Below, piece after piece: positions 11,980-24,664 of a DNA stretch of 64,000 bases (its first letter is position 1; each line of letters opens with the position of its first letter). The translations under genes and the position numbers were made by a program. Below the pieces are notes generated by a model. It was not told where the DNA came from and ran no database searches. It saw only the letters and a program-made list of their open reading frames with translations. Where the stretch lies: the NCBI GenBank assembly GCA_973895155.1, contig OZ316897.1, positions 7,812,001 to 7,876,000 on the forward strand, read 5' to 3'. This DNA is from Marsupella aquatica. Taxonomy: Eukaryota; Marchantiophyta.

Positions 11980-13080
11980 TATTTCAGTGTGTCTTATTAA
12001 TGACTCTTATTCAATAAAAACCATAAACTTAGGAAAGAAAGCCACAAGGGGAGCTTAAGAAAGGATGTGCTGACATTTCTTAGAATCATTCCTCTCACTC
12101 ATGAGTATACTTAAAAGCGGTAGAAAATGAAGCCCTTAGTTTCTCTCTAGGACTTAACAAAGTTTACAAACTATATAAATTAAGGGGGCTGCCAAAATAA
12201 ATTCAAAACACTATAGAATACCAAAAATTTAAAGGGGGTCCAAAAATGAATTAAAAGTCTATGTGATACAAAGGATGCCCCTTGTTAAAGTACATTCAAA
12301 TAAAAATTCATGATACACAAATATGAATAAGACAAAACATGAGAGTTGGATTCACCATATAGCAGCTTCAAAAATTTTGGGCTCAGTATGCTTACCAAAA
12401 TCTAAAAAGGCAAGAACAAATCTAGATCATCCATTGAAAAGGCCATTTTTAATGACCATTAGATATACCAAAATCATCCATTTGTCTCCCCTAAGGTATA
12501 TTTCACATGCACAGGTGTGTAAGGCCAAGGTACTACCTCCAAGGCACACTTGACCATTTAATGCTCTACAGTTGTGGACAATTGTACTTGAAGGTACAAT
12601 AATTATGGGGCTAATTAGAGCATATTTTTTGGTTTCTCATAGAGGTTATACATTCCCCAAATTATACGACACTATGCACCATAAGGATACATAGAAGTTG
12701 GCCTCTGATTTGGCCTCGAGGAAAAAGGAAGAGGGGTTGGGGGGGGGGGGGGGGGGGAGGCGGCAATATAGAAAAAACAAGTAAGGAAGGGAAAAGTGTA
12801 ATAAATGGAATAAAGTAATAAAAGGTGGGGAAAGGATGAGAAGTAAAATAATCCGGGGATAGTTTAATACTTTTGTGCACACCAAAAATTGAAATTGAAA
12901 TTTAAAAATTAAAACAAAAACTCTCCCTATGCGGGACCATGCTTGGTGAGAGAATGGGATGTGAGATTGGTGACGAAAACAATTTCTTATCTACAAAACT
13001 AAATCTTTTACAACCAAGACATATTTATGCAATAAAACCCTAAATGCAACAACATCATTTACATAACAATTTCTTTTACA
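11980..13080. other. AT-rich spacer with a 19-bp poly-G run
   Basis: No gene was recognised. It contains an uninterrupted run of 19 G at 12739-12757 within purine-rich sequence. Reading frames on the minus strand there are proline runs made by the homopolymer. Confidence 0.5.
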
Positions 13081-13562
13081 TAATGACATTTTTTCTTCAT
13101 CACCTCGTTTGTTAACAATATTGTTTCCACAATTACACATTTTGTGCATATGATCTTTAGCACAACAATATTTTTATGCAATGACATCTTTTGCACAACA
13201 ATTTTTTTGGTGCAATGCAAGGAGAATGAGCTCGCCCCTATTCATTTGCGTTGCCTTGACATCTTTGTCTCTCCTTAGTTGAAATTTTTTCCTCGCCTTG
13301 ACATCTTTTCCTTGCCTCAAAATTGTTTCCTCCCTCAACATACTTTCCTTACCTCGACTTTGCCTTCACGTCTTTTCCTTGCCTTGAAATCTTTTGTGCA
13401 ACGCTCGCCTACATTGCTTTGCATCGCCTCAACAGTTTTGTGTCACCTTGACGTCTTTCCCTCTCCTTGACATCGTTTGCTCCCTTCAACATTTTGTCCT
13501 CACCTCAACATCTTTTCCTCACTCCGACATCGTTTGTGCAACGCACAGGCTTTTGCTTCTAG
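13081..13562 (+). mobile_element. Helitron-like repeat, degenerate 3' end at 13562
   Basis: The segment consists of diverged repeats of CTCACCTTGACATCTTTT-type units of 18-20 bp. It ends with GTGCAACGCAC (13536-13546) and CTAG at 13559-13562. The hairpin-to-CTAG distance is 2 bp longer than in the better copies. Other decayed ends (GTGCAATGCAAGG near 13210, GTGCAACGCTCG near 13397) suggest nested insertions. Confidence 0.45.
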
Positions 13563-13973
13563 ATTTCAAGGAGGGTCTTGTAAGGTTAACCAAAAATGTC
13601 GTATATGATGAATTCTTCATTGAACATGAATAAAGTTTGCATGAGTGTTGTATTAATGTCTTCAACATGTTCTCATATTTGTATTAAGCATCTTATGTAT
13701 TTCATTTTCATTATGTTTGCCGTATCCCATGACATCTTTTATCGCCTTGACATATGTGCCTCGCCTAAACATATACTTTTTTTTTTATCTCAAAACTTTT
13801 TAATCTCCTCATCTTTTCTCTCATGAACATCTTTTGCTCACCTCAATATCTTTTTCTCTCTCTGATATATTTTTCTCACATCAACATCTTTGTATCACCT
13901 TGACATCTTTGTATCACTCGACATCTTTTTATCACCTTGACGTCTTTCGTGCAACGCACGGGCATCGGGCTAG
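13563..13973 (+). mobile_element. Helitron-like repeat, well-preserved 3' end at 13973
   Basis: GTGCAACGCAC at 13949-13959 forms a perfect 4-bp stem, followed by GGGCATCGGGCTAG and T. This matches the typical plant Helitron terminus. The upstream body is built of ACATCTTT units. No Rep/helicase gene is present, so it is non-autonomous. Confidence 0.6.
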
Positions 13974-14070
13974 TAAAGAACATAAGTAAGCAATAAGAGG
14001 GAAAAAGGAGGAGAAAGGGACACCCTTGCTTTGTATTCAGTTGTGGAAGGGTTTTTGTTTTGTTTTGGGT

Positions 14071-14091
14071 GGGGGGCGGGGGGGGGGGGGG
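14071..14091 (+). repeat. Poly-G tract
   Basis: Six G, one C, then fourteen G. With the 19-G run at 12739, this is the second such tract within 1.4 kb. Both could form quadruplexes or reflect strand slippage. Confidence 0.7.
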
Positions 14092-14288
14092 TTGGGTTCA
14101 GTGTCAGCCCAAGAGAAAGGGGGCGAGGAGGCCATGAGGAGGAGTGGGGATGTCACCTTGGACCTAGCGTTGTGCAAATGCGTGTGCCTCGGTTGCCATC
14201 ATCTATCTCATGGTCTCCTCTGTTACTTTTGCAACAACACATTTTTAACATGGACATCTTTTATGCAATGACATCTTTTACGTAACAT

Positions 14289-14828
14289 CTTATGTGCAAT
14301 ACACGAGTATTGAGCACAATCACAACATCTGTATGGTCGGGATCACACATAAAATGTCTGAACAACTACATTGCAAATATGTTTGGCCTCACCTTGACAT
14401 CTTTTCTTGCCTTCACATATTTTTCTTGCCTTTCCTTATTTATCTCTCCTTATTTACCTCGCATTGACAACGTTTTTCACATTGACATCTTCATCTCACC
14501 ACAACATTTTCTTCCCACCCTCGATGACTTTTCTATTTTCAACATCTTTTTCTCTCCTCAACATCTTTTCTCACCTGGCTTGACATATTTTCTTCACCTT
14601 GACATCTTTTCTTGCCTTGACATCTTATTTTTTTCTCATCTCGCCATCTTTTCCTCACCTTGAAATCTTTATCTAACCAATACATCTTTTCCTCACCCTC
14701 AACGTCTATTCTCTCTTTGACATCTTTTCCTCATCTTTGCATCTTTTTCTCACCTTGCCATCTTTTCTCACCTCAACTTCTTTGCCTGACCTCAAAATCT
14801 TTTGTGCAACGCACAAGCATGAGGCTAG
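14289..14828 (+). mobile_element. Helitron-like repeat with perfect terminal hairpin
   Basis: TTGTGCAACGCACAA at 14802-14816 is a perfect palindromic hairpin, followed by GCATGAGGCTAG and T. The body is ACATCTTTT/CTCACC units. The left part (TGGTCGGGATCACACAT..TACATTGCAAATATG) matches the reverse complement of about 26350-26410, so a second, inverted copy of this repeat lies 11.5 kb away. Confidence 0.6.
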
Positions 14829-15569
14829 TGATCCATAATACACCAACAAGTAAGGGGTGACAAGACACAAGATTTTTTACTTAAGGAACTCTCTAATTTT
14901 CTAATGAAAGTTGGGTGAAATCAGGTTTGTTGGAAAGCTCTTTCCAAGCCTGGTCTAAAGAGCAGAGAAATTTACTGAAAACCAAAATTCAAACCAAAAT
15001 CCAACAAGGTGAGAAAAAGATGCAAAGATGAGGAAAAGATGTCAAGCAAAAATAGCCCTAGCTTTGTGGTCTACGTGGCAGTGATTAGTTTTGAGGTTTT
15101 TGAGTAGTTGCAAAAAACAACATTTTTTGGTGATTTTTTCACATGAGTGATTTGGAGGGGCAATTCAAAGATGTGGAACTTGAAGCACGTACGAGGCTCA
15201 ATGACATTGACAAACTTGAATATTTCAGCTAAGGAGCTCCAGAAGCTACCTGCACAAGATTTTGTTGTCTAAAGTCTCTTCGATAGATCAGGATAGATTG
15301 TCCAAAATTGGAGATGTCACCCGAAAGCCTAGGAAATCTTGGTCTGCTAGGGCGTCTCAAATACAATGAATTTTTGCGCATGACCTCGTCTGGGAGTGTT
15401 GTGACCCGGGGGAACAGGGTTTGAGGAGGAGAAATCACCACGGCGGTTTGAGGAGGAGAAAGAAGAGCAGGAGAAAGAGCATGTGACATTAGTACCATCA
15501 CCGGTGCGACGTGTGGTGGAGGAGGTAGTCATACTACCAGAGCTAACGGTAGTTGTGAAGGAAAAAGAA
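14829..15569. other. Spacer left of the copia coding region
   Basis: No gene was seen. A short ACATCTTTT-type fragment lies near 15000-15045. No 5' LTR resembling 18349-18640 was found, so the left end of the copia element is missing or too diverged. Confidence 0.45.
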
Positions 15570-18270
15570 ATGGCATCCAGGTTCACAAGTGTCAAGTTTG
15601 AGGTGGAAAATTGTGATGAGCATACGAACTACTTGCTTTGGGAGAAGTAAGTGAAAGGAGTTCTTTGTGCTATGGGCCTAGATCATCTTCTCTCTACGCA
15701 AGAGATGTACGATGGTAAAGAGGAGATTCCACTAAAGAGGTGGAGACAAGAATACATGATTGCAATGAATATGGTGATGCTTCATTTGAAGCCGCATGTC
15801 ATCAAGAAGTTGGATGACTATGCGGATTGTGTATTTGTTCAAAGCCCTAAGGGAGAAGTACTATCAGGAGGATGTCTCAGACCAATTTTACAAGAAGTCT
15901 CTCTTGATGAGCTTGAGACTCAAAGAGAGGAACAAGCTTTAGGATCCCTTGGTTGAATTCGACAGCCCAGTTGTTGATTTGTCTAATCTTGGTAAGGGCG
16001 TTGAAGAAGAGGACAAGGCCTAGGCTTGCTTCTACTTAGCTTCTTACCCCTTCTTATAAAGGTTTGAAGCAGGTTCTCTTGTATAGAGATTTGAAGTCTA
16101 TTTCATACGATGAGGTGGTAAGCTCTTTGCTGTCAAATGATGCACAAAAGAAATTGGGTCAAGCCCACACAACATCTTCATCTGGTACTATGTTGAATGT
16201 AAACCGTGGGAGATCTATGTAGCGGACAAATGAAGAAAATAGGTTTAAATCTAAGTCAAGGAGAAGATCTAAATCTAGAGTGAAATCGCAAGAGAGGAAG
16301 CCTCTTGCATGTTGGAGATGTGGCAAGTCTGGCCACATGAAGAGGGATTATCGGGTAAAGGACTCTACCACATCAGCTAAATGCGGCATCTAGCACACAT
16401 AAGGTAGATTTACTCAATAATGACATTTTATGATGCCAAGGTTTTGCTTTCAACGTATTGTCACGTCAAGGCGATGATGACTGGATAATAGATAGTGCAT
16501 GTACCTTCATATTTGTATAGGAGAGATCCTTTTTATTCTTACATGGTTTCCAAGGGTTTAGTGTTGATGAGAAATGGAATCTCATGTCAAGTGGTTAGAA
16601 TTGGATCTGTGAGATTTTAGATGTTTGATGGTGTTGTGAGAACTTTGAAGAATGTGAAATATATTCCCAACATGATGAAAAATCTTATTTCACTTGGAAT
16701 GTTAGAAGCAAATGGCCATCGATGGAGTTATGCAAATGATGTCTTTCAGGTTTCAATTGGTACTAAGGTTGTGTTGAAGGGAAAGATGCACAAAAATCTA
16801 TACGTTTTGGAGAGCAATGTAGTCTATGATGAAGCCAATGTAACCTTATCTCATGAGGAGACGGCCCAACTGTGGCACTTCAGATTGGGTCACATGAGTG
16901 AAAAAGATTTGGCTGCTCTTCAAAAAAAGGATTACTTTCTAATTTACAATCTTGTAAGTTAGATTTCTGTGAGCATTGTGTGTTTGGAAAACAACAAGAC
17001 GCCATTTGAAATGAGGTACAGGCGTCCAGTGGATTATTCACATCTGAAGGTTTTTGTCTGTGATGCTTATGTGCTTACACCTTCCCAACTTTGGTCTAAA
17101 TTGGAGTCCAAGTTGAGGAAGTGCATTTTCCTTGGGTATCAAAAAGGTGTAAAAGATTATAGGTTATGAGATCTAGTAATTTCTAAGTTAATTATCAGTA
17201 AAGATGTTTTCTTTAATGAAACCAAATCATCAAAGGAGGAGGAGAGGTCTCAAGGCTCCCATACTGACAAGGGAAAATCTCCTATCCCAGACCCAGTTGG
17301 GGGGGAGATAAGTCATGATGATGTTTTTGATAGGAGAGAAAGAGATGCTTTGGGTATGGAGCTAGTTCTTGTGATGGAACAAGATGAGCAAATTGATGTT
17401 GATGTACCTCAAATTCAGCCAGTAATAGCAGAAGATCAACTTGAATCATCTACTAGAAGAACTTCCAGTCGTTCTACTAGAGCTTCTACCAGGTATGGAC
17501 AATGGGAAAATTCATCTAAATTAGATGATATTAACATTGCGCCTGACGATGATCATATGGCTTTGATCTTGGAAGAAGGAGAGCCTTCTTTGTATCATGA
17601 GGCAAGTGCTTCAAAGTAGAAGCAAGAGTGGACTGCAGTAATGCAAATAGAGATGCAGTCACTAAAGGACAACAAGACTTGAGAGTTGGTCAAACTTCTT
17701 GAAGACCAGCAAGTGGTGGACAACAAGTGGATTTACAACCTGAAGGATCAATCCATAGGAGGTGGATCGAAGGTCTACAAGGCTAGGTTGGTAGCCAAGG
17801 GATTCATACAGGAAAAATGTGTGGATTACAATGAGGTCTCCTCACCAGTTGCTAAGTACTCTTCAATACAACTATTGTGTGAGTATTATTTATTTGGTCT
17901 GCTGCTAGATTAGATAGATGTTGTCACAACTTTCCTCTATGGCACCTTGGAAGAGGTGATCTTCATGAGATAGTCGCTAGGTTTTGTGAAGAAAGGGCAA
18001 GAAGATTTGGTTTGCATATTGCTGAGATCCTTGTATGGGTTGAAGCAATCACCAAGGCAGTGGAATAAAGGGTTTGATGATTGGATCCGTGCACAAGGTT
18101 TTCACAGGAATGTGTTTGATCCTTGTGTATATCTTAAACCGGTGAAGAATGTTTTTTTTGGTTTCATTGTTTTAGTACTTTATGTGGATGACATGCTTAT
18201 TGCAGCCAATGATAGATCTGAGATTGTTAAGGCACTGCCCATGGTGGTTTTTAGGGGGAGACCTATTTAG
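15570..18270 (+). pseudogene. Decayed Ty1/copia polyprotein (gag, protease, partial integrase, reverse transcriptase)
   Basis: In order: a gag start MASRFTSVKFEVENC at 15570; a zinc knuckle CWRCGKSGHMKRD near 16310 whose last Cys is replaced by Tyr; a protease motif WIIDSACT near 16490 (family DSG); the pre-integrase LWHFRLGHMSEKDL near 16880 and HCVFGK near 16975; and then at once the integrase C-terminal part (KTPFEMRYRRPVDYSHLKVF). The DDE integrase core is therefore deleted. Reverse transcriptase follows with LYGLKQSPRQWN and the catalytic YVDDM near 18185. Many stops and frameshifts are present and RNase H is not seen. It cannot encode a working element. Confidence 0.88.
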
Positions 18271-18348
18271 GTGATTGTCTAGAATTTCCCGTCGAGAATA
18301 CCATATGGTAGCAATTAGTCCAGTTAAAACTAGAGTCAAGGGGGAGTT

Positions 18349-18640
18349 TGTTGAGTATTGCTCTTAGTCTTATGACTCTAGGGCTAACCGCAATTAGGCT
18401 AACTCAGGTTAAGACTTAGCTAAGGTTAGCAGTGATGCATGTTGTATATAACCAAGGCTTATGCCAACCCCTAGTGGATCTTCAGTTCATTGTTGGAGTG
18501 AAGCAAGAGAGAAGTAAAGGTCTCTTGCTTTCTCGTGGACGTAGCCTCAGTCGTGAGATGAACCACATACTTGCTGTGTCGATTACTTTGTATGATATTT
18601 ATATGTGCATGGTGTCTCGGGATAAAGAATATCCCCAACA
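18349..18640 (+). repeat. Copia 3' LTR
   Basis: A purine-rich AGGGGGAG tract precedes TGTTGAG at 18349, as expected for a polypurine tract and LTR start. The 292-bp block ends CCCCAACA, giving matching TGTTG...CAACA termini. No 5' partner was found. Confidence 0.65.
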
Positions 18641-20074
18641 TAAATGATATGATTATGACTACAAATTCGTCCTATGAATGGGCTCCTGACGGTTTGCAGC
18701 CATGATTAATAGTCCACCTGACTTTAAGTTGCTTCTCATGCCCAAACTACTTAAAGGGTCCTTCACAAAACTGAACCATCATGCCAGAAGTACTCACAAC
18801 AACCTGTGCAAAAGTGAAGCGTCTCTTAGCACTTGGTTTATAAAAAGTTTACTATTTTTGTGCTTGTTAGAAATGGGGCAACTGATCTCAGAAAATCTCA
18901 ATTTTATGGGAGGCAGTAGATTGGAGAAGGGAAAGCCCGGATGAACCACCATGTTGGACAGAGTGCTCCCATGGACTACATTTGGGTGGTCCATGGGGGT
19001 TTTCAAAGACCAACATTGTGGTCCATGGGAGCATCATTTTCATGAAGCCCCCATGAATTTCATCAAAAATTAATAGATATACTTAATTAAGATCCCCAAA
19101 TTATTTAATGGACCCCCTAGGTCGTTTGTTTTGGGCATAAACTGCCAGATTTCTAATATATATATAGGTGGAATGGTTAGTCTAAAGCCATGATGTAGAC
19201 TATGGCATTTCCGTAGCTTTCGGAACCCTCATCTTAAAAAAAGGTGATGCTTCCACAGACTTTGTAACTAACTTAGGAGCATAGAACGCTACTAAATAAT
19301 ACAGGAAGAAATGAACCTAACTAACCTAGTTCGAAAAGGGAATTACGTGAAATCAGAAATCAAATTAACATCTAAAAAGCTAGCCAGCTTACAGGTAGGG
19401 TGTAGGGTTCAGGTTTTTGGGTCTTTGTTTTTCTCCCTGTTTTTTTTTTGTTGGGTTTTTAGGCCCTTTCCTTTGTCTCTCGATTTTGTTTCACGCCCGA
19501 GTGATTTTGTCTTCAGGTTGGGCGCTTTTTGTTGTTAAGCCCTTGTCTTTTTGGTTTTTTGGCCCTTTGGTTTTTCTCACTTGATTGGGTTTCTTGCGCG
19601 AGAGACCTTGTCAAGGGCATCTTTCACATTGGAAAGAAAGCGCAAGAAGTTTTGCAGCTGCGCCTTTTTCGACCTTTTCCAGTTGAGCGGGCATCTTCTG
19701 CACATCGAACATCAAGTCCGGCTCCAATATAGCGCCGTGACATTTCTTCCAGGACCTGCCGACCAAACGGGGCCTCGTCGAGGTTTGCTTTGGTGCAAAT
19801 GATGCTGTAGTTCCTGTCCCGAGCTGGAAGGGTCAAGCTGTGCCTACCAACGAGTTTTAAGGGGAAAAGGTGGGATCCCGTTGCATAGAGAGTGTTCTTT
19901 GGCGAGGAGGTAGTCCCAACTTCGCTCCGGAGTTGCCGAAGTGAGCATCATCCCGGAATTTGGATGTCAATTCGGGAAGGTTACAGGATCCGTTTGGGTT
20001 CTCTAAAGCATCAAGCAGAAGAACCGCTGGGAGCTAGTAGCCCCAGGGTTCTGGAGCCCTCAGTTTCTTCTCCT
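18641..20074. other. Spacer with inverted-repeat fragment; likely DUF707 gene leader
   Basis: At 18943-19043 lies a block with TGCTCCCATGG and CCATGGGGGTTTTCAAAGAC, which matches the reverse complement of about 29500-29580. The stretch from about 19400 becomes T-rich and then GC-richer, and probably holds the promoter and leader of the DUF707 gene. No other gene was recognised. Confidence 0.45.
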
Positions 20075-23000
20075 ATGGCCTCCCGTGGCAGGTATGCACT
20101 TTTGCTTCCTTGTGAAGACAGAGAGAGAGAGTGATATGTGTGTTTGTTATTGGTCTCGGGGGTTTAATTTGGATTGGTAGAGTCTGAATTTTGGTTCGGA
20201 GAGGCGTGACATGCATAGCCCGTATTTGAGGCAAAATCAAATAGCTTAGTATGAGCTTCTTCTTGTCCCTCATAATCTCTTGTCCCTCATCTCTCAGTGG
20301 TGTTCCAAAGAAGCGAAACGAGACTCTTAGGGTAATTGTTACTACTGCCTGTGGACTTCTACTGGGCGTCTTTATCGGCATCTTCCTGGCAAGGGTGAGT
20401 ACTATTCGGATCGGATCCCTTGCTATCCTCAACTTACTTTTTTCACATGTGTCTCCGGATTTTCACGAGAAGTAATTCTGAGCTGAATGTCTGGGTATTG
20501 GAAACGTACGGCGTTGGATGGTATGCGTCAAGGGGAAAGTGAATACATCTGCTTGGGCTTGGGCGTAGCCACTAAGGTTGACACTGACTGATTCTGAGCC
20601 TCTTCGCAGTTAGGATTTTCGTCTAAATTTGGAAACAGTATTTTCAATGATAGGGAGATCAGCAGTCGTGATCCTCCCCTCAAGGTACTTTCATGACCAG
20701 CTGATTTCTTTACATTTTAGTAAGATCCAACGTGTTGAATGTAAGATCAAGTCTATGACGAAAACTAAGACTTCTCTCACGAGGTACTGCTTGGTATGCA
20801 GGTGAGCAATTGTCCTCGTGGAACGGAGGGTCTTCCACCCGGTATAATCGTGCCGGAGACTGATCTGTACCAGCGCAGACTGTGGGGGGATCCTGCACAG
20901 GTGCTGGACTTCATCCAGCTCATTTTCTTACTTCTGACGCGCACCGCTCTGTTCTATTTGTTCCTGGTTTAGTTCCAATATGTCTAAGGTTTGCCGAAGA
21001 TCGAATGCCAACTGGTTCAATGACTATAACCGAACAGCTGATGCTCGCATCTTCATGGAATTAGAAGCCTGGCAGATTCAGCGTACTTGCTTCTGGCTTT
21101 GACAGCGGTGCTGTCTTTGACCAGTTTAGCAACTCCTGATTGTAGGTGACGTCTGTCGTCTATTGTGTAGAAAGAAGCTTTCGCGACCCGCCCAGTAAAT
21201 TCACGAAATAGAAGGAACGTTGGTTTAACGGGGAAGTTTGAAGCTAGCATAAATCTAGAAGGAGGAATTGTCGTACAATTTTAGGAATTTGGCGTGTTAT
21301 TGAGGAAGGGAACGCTCTGTTTCATTTTTAAAAGTAGTTGAATTTGAATTTTAAAGATAACTTGATAACTCATACCTGCCTCGGGTTAACAATGCCACAC
21401 ACTTGCTGACCTAGCAATGCCTTCGTGCAGGACTTGCCCGAAAACCCATCTAAGTACCTGGTCACCTTTACTGTTGGTGTCAACCAGAAGCCGTTGGTCA
21501 ACTTGGCTGTTGCCAAAGTGAGTTGTCTTCTGTCACCGATGACTTGAAAGCTCCTGTTTGTCCAGCAACTAGGATAAAAAAGATCAAAGATTGCTCATAC
21601 TGGTGGGGGCCGTTATTTTTATTTTGGGAGGGTGTAAGCATAGTTGAATACATCCTGTGACTTTGTCAGAAGTGCATCCATTGTCAGAAGCCTTTCTCTT
21701 GCAGACTAACAGATTCTTATTTTCCTTTCTCACTATATGTTCGTTTACCTGTGACGTCTGGCTAACTATAATGCAGTTCCCGAAGGAATGGACTTTCATG
21801 TTATTTCACTATGATGGGAACACTGATGATTGGGACGAGTTTGAGTGGTCCAAGACTGCCATTCATATTAGTGCGCAAAAGCAGACAAAGTGGTGAGGGT
21901 CATTGATAATGAGTCACGTTTTCCTGACTTTTCAAGAAGCAGATTTAGATTTGTGCTTCTTCCAAAGATGTCATTCCATTATGCGTTTGTCATCCATTGG
22001 TGGAAATATTTGTTGTATGCGGTGATCATGGGAGGAAAGCTCTGACCCTTCGCCAGTTGTTGTAATTACCAGGTGGTACGCCAAGCGGTTTCTACACCCT
22101 GATGTTGTAGCTCCTTTTGATTATATATTCATTTGGGATGAAGATCTAGGTGTTGAGCATTTCAATGCTGAGAAGTAAGTCAGCTTACTAAGAGCAGTCT
22201 AGGTTTTATCGCCACTTAGGTTAGCTTGGCTCATTCTTTCAATTTATGTTGGAAAAGCAAAGTTGCTTCATTTCACCAGTTTGCTACTGTGTGGAGATCA
22301 AATCATTTGATGTCCAGTATGTTGATTGCAGGTACATAGAACTTGTCAGAAAGCATGGTCTTGACATCTCCCAACCAGGGTTGGATCCAGGAAGAGGGAC
22401 GACATGGGAGATGACCAAGCGTAGGGGCGAAGGAGAAGTGCATAAGTGAGTCTTTCCTCCGTAGGTTGGACAGAACGGGAGTTCCACGGTTGGGAGGACT
22501 CAGATTGAAATGAAAATCTTGTGTAATTATTCCACCCTCTCAGGCTTAATACATTTCAAATAACTTGTCTTGTCAGGATAACTGTGGAGAAGCCTGGTTG
22601 GTGCAGTGATCCACATCTACCGCCTTGTGCAGGGTAAGTTTGTGAGGAAGTTTTCCTTCCCTCTTCCGAAGAATTATTTTCATACCAGAAACGTTGGACA
22701 CGAGATCCCTTGTTTTGTGCTGTTACAATTATTTATTGATGATAGCGCTTTCAATCAATGTCATAGTGTCACCGTGAAAAGTTGGGACTTTCTTTCTTTC
22801 TTATCATTTCAGATTTTGGATTACCAACGAACTGCTAAATCAGTCATGGCTTTTTGGTAAGGAAATGTGCAGGTTTGTTGAAATTATGGCACCAGTATTC
22901 TCCCGCAAAGCATGGCGTTGTGTTTGGCATATGATTCAGGTGAGCCGAGACAAGTTTCACGTCCTTCACTTTGGGTTCTTTCTCTTAAGACTTTGTTCAC

Positions 23001-24664
23001 TCTCTCAAAACAGCTGAGAGACACTAGAGTCCTTTACATCATAGTAGCAGTATACATGAGAGGACTTCATTATTCTCGAGTTCACACCATCAACAAACAT
23101 CTGCGTTTTGGGGAAAATATTTACTTTGCCTGTATACCGTATTGTTTGTAATATCACGCAAGCAAAACAGCGAAATCAAATTTCACAATTCAATGTAGCA
23201 CTTTCTGTACCCCCTACAGTGTGTAGTTCTTTGTTTTCTTTCAAATTTCAGTTCACAAATGTTTACAAACTTCGTCGTTCTGGATTGTGATTTTCGGGAG
23301 TTCCACTGCAAATACATTCATCTAGCGAGAGTAAGAAGCCGTAGATTTAATAAAGGAAACCCAGGCCAGAACTCAGTTTGTGAGGAGCACAATGTTGGTA
23401 GCCAGCAAATTTGGACAACTGTTTTAGAATTTTTCATGGGTTGAATACTAACTTGAAAAGCAATGATCGCTCAGCTTACTGAAGTGTTTTGGCAATAGTG
23501 GTTCAGTAGTGATTGACGTGAGGTCAAGACCAGAAGTTACCTTATTACCTGGTTGTATGAAATTCTCCTCATGGGCTAACAGAGATGGACACCTACTTAC
23601 AGACTAGCAATTAACATTGGTACTATGGGATGTGCAGAATGACCTTGTTCATGGATGGGGCTTAGACTTTAGTATGCGACGTTGTGTTGAGGTGAGAAGC
23701 TTAACTTTATGTGCGTCGAATTGTTATATATATATAGATTGAGGCCTTTCTAATATCGTTGACTTATGTTTGAAAATATCTTGTGCTCCGAATGCCCTTG
23801 GCAATTAATTTTTTCCCATCCTTTTTAAAAATCTTTCCTTGCAAAAGCACGGTATACCATGTTGGCACCGCTGTTTTGTTCTTTATTGAATTTGATTTGC
23901 TTTGTTCCTACTTATTTTATTTGGGTGTGCGAGATCTCTGTCTCCGTTGCCTTGGATCTCAATCACGTTCTCTTTTGAGGAAATGATTTTTGAGTATGAC
24001 AATTATAGCACTTTGATAGCTCTACGAATTAGGTGAACAAAGAATTGAGCATTGACTGCCAATTGTTATTGCTAGATAGTTTATAACAACAGAGTTCAAA
24101 TACCTTTTTGCAGCCGGCTCATGAGAAAATTGGAGTTGTTGATACCCAGTGGATCGAACATCAAGGCGTACCCTCTCTAGGACAGCAGGTAGGTCAAGAC
24201 AATCCATTTTACATGGATAGTGTTTGGTCCTGCACTATAATGCGTTGTGCTTCGTCTCCACCGAGATTGGCATTTCTGGCCAAAAGTTTTATGCGGTGAC
24301 TGATGTTTGTCTTATGTACCTGCCACTATTGCTTTGCCTACAACCGGAAGAATTGTATTTTGACGAGGCCCTCCTTTACCTGCAGGGAACAGCTGTAGAT
24401 GGGAAGGAACCATGGCAAGGGGTAAGATTTAGTTCTTTGGTCCTCGGTATAGTCCATTGGATGACGGTGAAGTTTTATGACCTTCAGGTTGGTGATATCT
24501 GCATCCAGTACTTCGGTCTGAAATTGAGATAGTCACTCATGCCTGATATTGGTTATTCTTGCCTTTCCCAGGTCCGGGAAAGATGCCGATACGAATGGAG
24601 CTTATATACAAAGCGGATTGACGCAGCTGACAAAGCATTGGAAGAGATTGGAAAGAAATCATAG
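20075..24664 (+). CDS. DUF707 family protein (putative type II membrane protein)
   Basis: Coding exons: 20075-20091, 20298-20394, 20610-20684, 20802-20900, 21431-21517, 21777-21892, 22073-22174, 22332-22445, 22577-22633, 22873-22939, 23638-23691, 24114-24188, 24386-24421 and 24572-24664. All are in phase and give 362 residues. Residues 17-36 are one hydrophobic segment after a basic N-terminus, suggesting a type II anchor. Family landmarks are LPPGIIVPETDLYQRRLWG, LFHYDG, WDEFEWSK, WWYAKRFLHPD, YIFIWDEDLGVEHFN (DED at 186-188), ISQPGL, WCSDPHLPPCAGFVEIMAPVFSR, VHGWGLDF and KIGVVDTQWIEHQ. The DxD-like DED and the topology hint at a Golgi glycosyltransferase-type role, but the biochemical function of DUF707 is not established. 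The 20075 start is the ATG nearest the anchor; the frame stays open further upstream. Confidence 0.92.

Noticed and set aside
12646-12885. Minus-strand frames with a poly-proline stretch
   Set aside because: Produced by the 19-G homopolymer.
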